NCBI GenBank assembly: GCA_024277485.1 | Contig: JAJRVA010000186.1 | Span: 1 to 14,454 of the forward strand | Direction of reading: 5' to 3' | From: Deltaproteobacteria bacterium | GTDB lineage: Bacteria; Desulfobacterota; Desulfobulbia; Desulfobulbales; Desulfobulbaceae | DNA: 14,454 nucleotides | Shown: piece after piece, positions 12,267-14,454 of the stretch | How the letters are laid out: every line of letters begins with the position of its first letter | How positions within the stretch are numbered: position 1 is the first letter of the stretch | Notes under the pieces: model-generated | The model's input: the letters and a program-made list of their open reading frames with translations, nothing else | Database searches by the model: none | What the model was told of the DNA's origin: nothing | Made by a program: the position numbers and the translations under genes

Positions 12267-13940
12267 TCAATGGTCCCGTTCCATCATACCGGCAGAGCAC
12301 GCCATCCGGACCGCTTCCGCGTAAAGATCAAGATACCGGCGCATGACCTTTTTCCATGTATGCTGCTGCCGGATCTTCTGTACCGCCTGTTTCCTGATGC
12401 GCTGTATCGTCTCCGGCTCTGTCCTGAATATATTCAGGGCCTTGTGTACTGTTTCCGTCAGCGCATCAACATCATGTCCTGCGTAAGAAAAACCTGTCTG
12501 CCCGTCTATGACCTTGACCAGGCCGCCGACGCGGTGCACCACCGGTATGTTCCCGAAAAGCTGGGCAATATAGTCCGTCAGCCCGCAGGGCTCAAAGAGC
12601 GAGGGAATGAGGAAGAAATCACCGGCAGCATACACCTTCATGGCAAGCTCCTGGTCATAGCCGCGCAGAAAGCAGGCCCGGCCGTTGCATGCCGCATCTT
12701 CCACCATTTCCGTCAGGCGGGTCTCAAGCTCTGGTTCACCGCTGCCAAGCACAAGCAACTGAAACTCCCTGTCCTCCCGGAGCAGTTTTGCAAAGGTCGT
12801 AATCATCAGGTCCACACCTTTCTGATACGTGATCCGTCCGATAAAGGTGATGAGCGGCTGCTCCGGCTTCACGGCCAGGCGGCCTGACTGCGAGACCCTG
12901 GCCCGCCGCCTCCTGCTGCTCAAGGAACGGAGAAGCTTTTCCTTGCATATCTGTTTACCTTTCAACCTCCCTTTCCCCACGTCAAACGCCGCAGCCAGAC
13001 CGGTTTTCTTCGGGCGGGAGGGATCAAAATCATCAGGGTTGATGCCGTTTGTGATGCCGGCAAGCGTAACCCCGCGCCTGACCAGCCCATGGCCTAACCA
13101 CCCTGTCCTGCTGTCCTCAGGCGTCTCCTGCAGCTCACGGGCATACTCCTCGCTGACCGTATTGAAAAGCGCGTACCTGGACGCGGCAATGAAGGGATCA
13201 AATGCCCTGTCCAGGAGAGAAGACTGGATGATCCGGTCGGGCAGGCCGGTAACCGCCTGGGCAAAGTGCAGGTCTTCTACTTCCTGGTGGTAACCGATTC
13301 CCGCATTATGGATGGTTACCACGGTACCGGTGTGCCGGAAAAAATGACGATACCCTTCGATCTCCCTGAGCATGGCGGGAAGAACAGCGGCATGACCGTC
13401 CTGACAGTGGATAACATCGGGCTTTTCGCCGAGAACCATCATCAGGGCAAGGGCCGCCTTCTGCAGGAGAATATTCATGGCAAAGTAATCAAAATGCCCC
13501 GACCCCTGCCGCTGCCAGGACCGGAGGCTTTCCTCTTCGGCCGTGTAGGTATACACCGCTGACTTTTCCGCAAACCTTGCCGCCTCCACCAGGAAAATAC
13601 GCACCCCTTTTCTGTCCCGGTGCCAGATCGACACGCTTTCCCGGCGATCTTCACCGGCATAGTCCATGCTAATATCAAGGTAATCATAACAGTAGTCCGA
13701 TGCCGCTGGAATACTCTGCGGTGAAGGCAGCCTGAACGGACTGAAACCATGCGCCCGGGGCTTCATGAACCCGTACCTGGGCAGGACCACCATGACCCGG
13801 CAGCCGCCATGATCGGCAAGGGCCTCGGACAGCTGCCGACAGACGTCCTTGACCCCGCCGGCTCCGGCCAGGCCGTCATACTCCCGGGTGACCATCCATA
13901 CGGTGCGGATCCGAGACTTATTCCTGGTTTTCCTGTTCAT
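12267..13940 (-). CDS. glgA: GT5 glycogen/starch synthase-like glycosyltransferase, divergent
   Basis: This 557-residue GT-B enzyme of the glycogen/starch synthase family normally transfers glucose from a nucleotide sugar onto an alpha-1,4-glucan. C-terminal motifs are good: [12 protein letters not shown] (367-378, with Arg369 and Lys374), EPCGLT (450-455, with Glu450) and RVGGLVKVI. The N-terminal loop is unusual: GAGGVKDV (26-33) replaces KTGGLGDV, so the sugar-nucleotide-contacting lysine is missing. IHCQDGH (177-183) replaces the usual HAHDWH. A basic insert, [10 protein letters not shown] (341-350), separates the domains, and the protein is about 70-80 residues longer than a typical GlgA. 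The start overlaps the aroC stop by 23 bases. Family is confident. Donor specificity and an exact glgA role are not. Confidence 0.86.
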   Translation of the reverse strand: MNRKTRNKSRIRTVWMVTREYDGLAGAGGVKDVCRQLSEALADHGGCRVMVVLPRYGFMKPRAHGFSPFRLPSPQSIPAASDYCYDYLDISMDYAGEDRRESVSIWHRDRKGVRIFLVEAARFAEKSAVYTYTAEEESLRSWQRQGSGHFDYFAMNILLQKAALALMMVLGEKPDVIHCQDGHAAVLPAMLREIEGYRHFFRHTGTVVTIHNAGIGYHQEVEDLHFAQAVTGLPDRIIQSSLLDRAFDPFIAASRYALFNTVSEEYARELQETPEDSRTGWLGHGLVRRGVTLAGITNGINPDDFDPSRPKKTGLAAAFDVGKGRLKGKQICKEKLLRSLSSRRRRARVSQSGRLAVKPEQPLITFIGRITYQKGVDLMITTFAKLLREDREFQLLVLGSGEPELETRLTEMVEDAACNGRACFLRGYDQELAMKVYAAGDFFLIPSLFEPCGLTDYIAQLFGNIPVVHRVGGLVKVIDGQTGFSYAGHDVDALTETVHKALNIFRTEPETIQRIRKQAVQKIRQQHTWKKVMRRYLDLYAEAVRMACSAGMMERDH

Positions 13941-14454
13941 TTCTTACCAATATTTGTGACGTATTATCCAGGACAATCTGCCGCAGGAGATGATCGGCAA
14001 GGGTCAGCCGCACCATGGCCTCGCAGACCGGAACAATTCTCGGTATGGCCGAAATATCATGCCGTCCGCCGATCTTGATCGAAACAGGTTCATTGTGCAC
14101 GTTCACGGTATTCTGTTCCCGGGCAATCGAGGGGATGGGCTTGACCGCCACCCGCATGACAATATGATCTCCACTGGATATCCCGGCCAGGATACCGCCG
14201 GCATTGTTGCCGATGAAACCCAGGGGAGTAAGCGGGTCATTGTTTTTCGAGCCGACCATCTCCGCGGCCTGGAAACCTGAACCTATCTCCACCCCCTTGA
14301 CCGAGCCGATGGACATGAGGGCACGGGCCAGTTCCCCGTCCAGTTTATCAAAAACAGGCTCACCCAGGCCGGCCGGGCACACCGCCCGTATCTCGACAAT
14401 ACCGCCCAGCGTGTCTCCCTGGCGGCGTACCTCGTCTATGCGCCGCTCCATCTG
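13918..14454 (-). CDS. aroC: Chorismate synthase, C-terminal part (cut by window edge)
   Basis: The visible 178 residues are the C-terminal half of chorismate synthase, which converts 5-enolpyruvylshikimate 3-phosphate to chorismate using reduced FMN, the last step of the shikimate pathway. Recognisable segments are [23 protein letters not shown] (about 16-38), [27 protein letters not shown] and [24 protein letters not shown] corresponds to the usual GRHDPCVVPRAVPIVEAM. The frame is open to the right edge with no start codon needed, so the gene continues beyond 14454. Its stop codon overlaps the start of the glycogen-synthase-like gene by 23 bases, suggesting co-transcription and translational coupling with an otherwise unrelated carbohydrate gene. 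Confidence 0.95.
   Translation of the reverse strand, partial: QMERRIDEVRRQGDTLGGIVEIRAVCPAGLGEPVFDKLDGELARALMSIGSVKGVEIGSGFQAAEMVGSKNNDPLTPLGFIGNNAGGILAGISSGDHIVMRVAVKPIPSIAREQNTVNVHNEPVSIKIGGRHDISAIPRIVPVCEAMVRLTLADHLLRQIVLDNTSQILVRNEQENQE

Noticed and set aside
11823..12887. Long plus-strand open frames opposite gap and the glycogen-synthase-like gene (similar long frames lie opposite cobO and the CobW gene)
   Set aside because: They are antisense shadows of well-identified genes, without recognisable domains or ribosome sites.

Overview
The window looks like chromosomal DNA of a Gram-negative, probably sulfate-reducing Desulfobacterota bacterium (Desulfobulbales-like). This is inferred from the two-CW cysteine domain on a soluble histidine kinase, the CobW/corrinoid genes, a small c-type cytochrome, and the moderate-to-high GC content. 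No ribosomal RNA or other marker confirms it. I saw no tRNA, CRISPR array or intact mobile element.

Layout: (1) Positions 257-2678, minus strand: a CobW/COG0523 GTPase, a small thioredoxin-like CxxC protein and the corrinoid adenosyltransferase cobO. A complete cobalamin riboswitch (951-1110) precedes cobO, followed by an intrinsic terminator (844-882), with a plausible promoter just upstream. (2) 2679-2850: a divergent regulatory region with two inverted repeats, one overlapping the -35 of the rightward promoter. (3) 2851-6937, plus strand: a four-gene sensory unit of two paralogous V4R-like proteins, a soluble two-CW/PAS/PAS/GAF histidine kinase and a NarL-type response regulator. (4) 6961-7695, minus strand: a lone SagB-type FMN oxidoreductase. 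(5) 7999-10580, plus strand: an XPF/ERCC4-type nuclease translationally coupled to a RecQ-like helicase. (6) 10691-10999, plus strand: a small exported cytochrome c with its own promoter. (7) 11231-14454, minus strand: aroC (cut by the window edge), a divergent GT5 glycogen-synthase-like enzyme and type I GAPDH in a tight row.

How the genes fit together: the V4R proteins probably receive a small-molecule signal and pass it to the kinase/regulator pair. The divergent partner is a CobW-like metallochaperone beside B12-controlled cobO, so a link to corrinoid or other cofactor metabolism is possible but unproven. The ERCC4 nuclease and RecQ helicase look like a two-polypeptide counterpart of the archaeal Hef helicase-nuclease. 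These two modules are the best candidates for undescribed systems here. The remainder is ordinary metabolism with a few unusual sequence variants.
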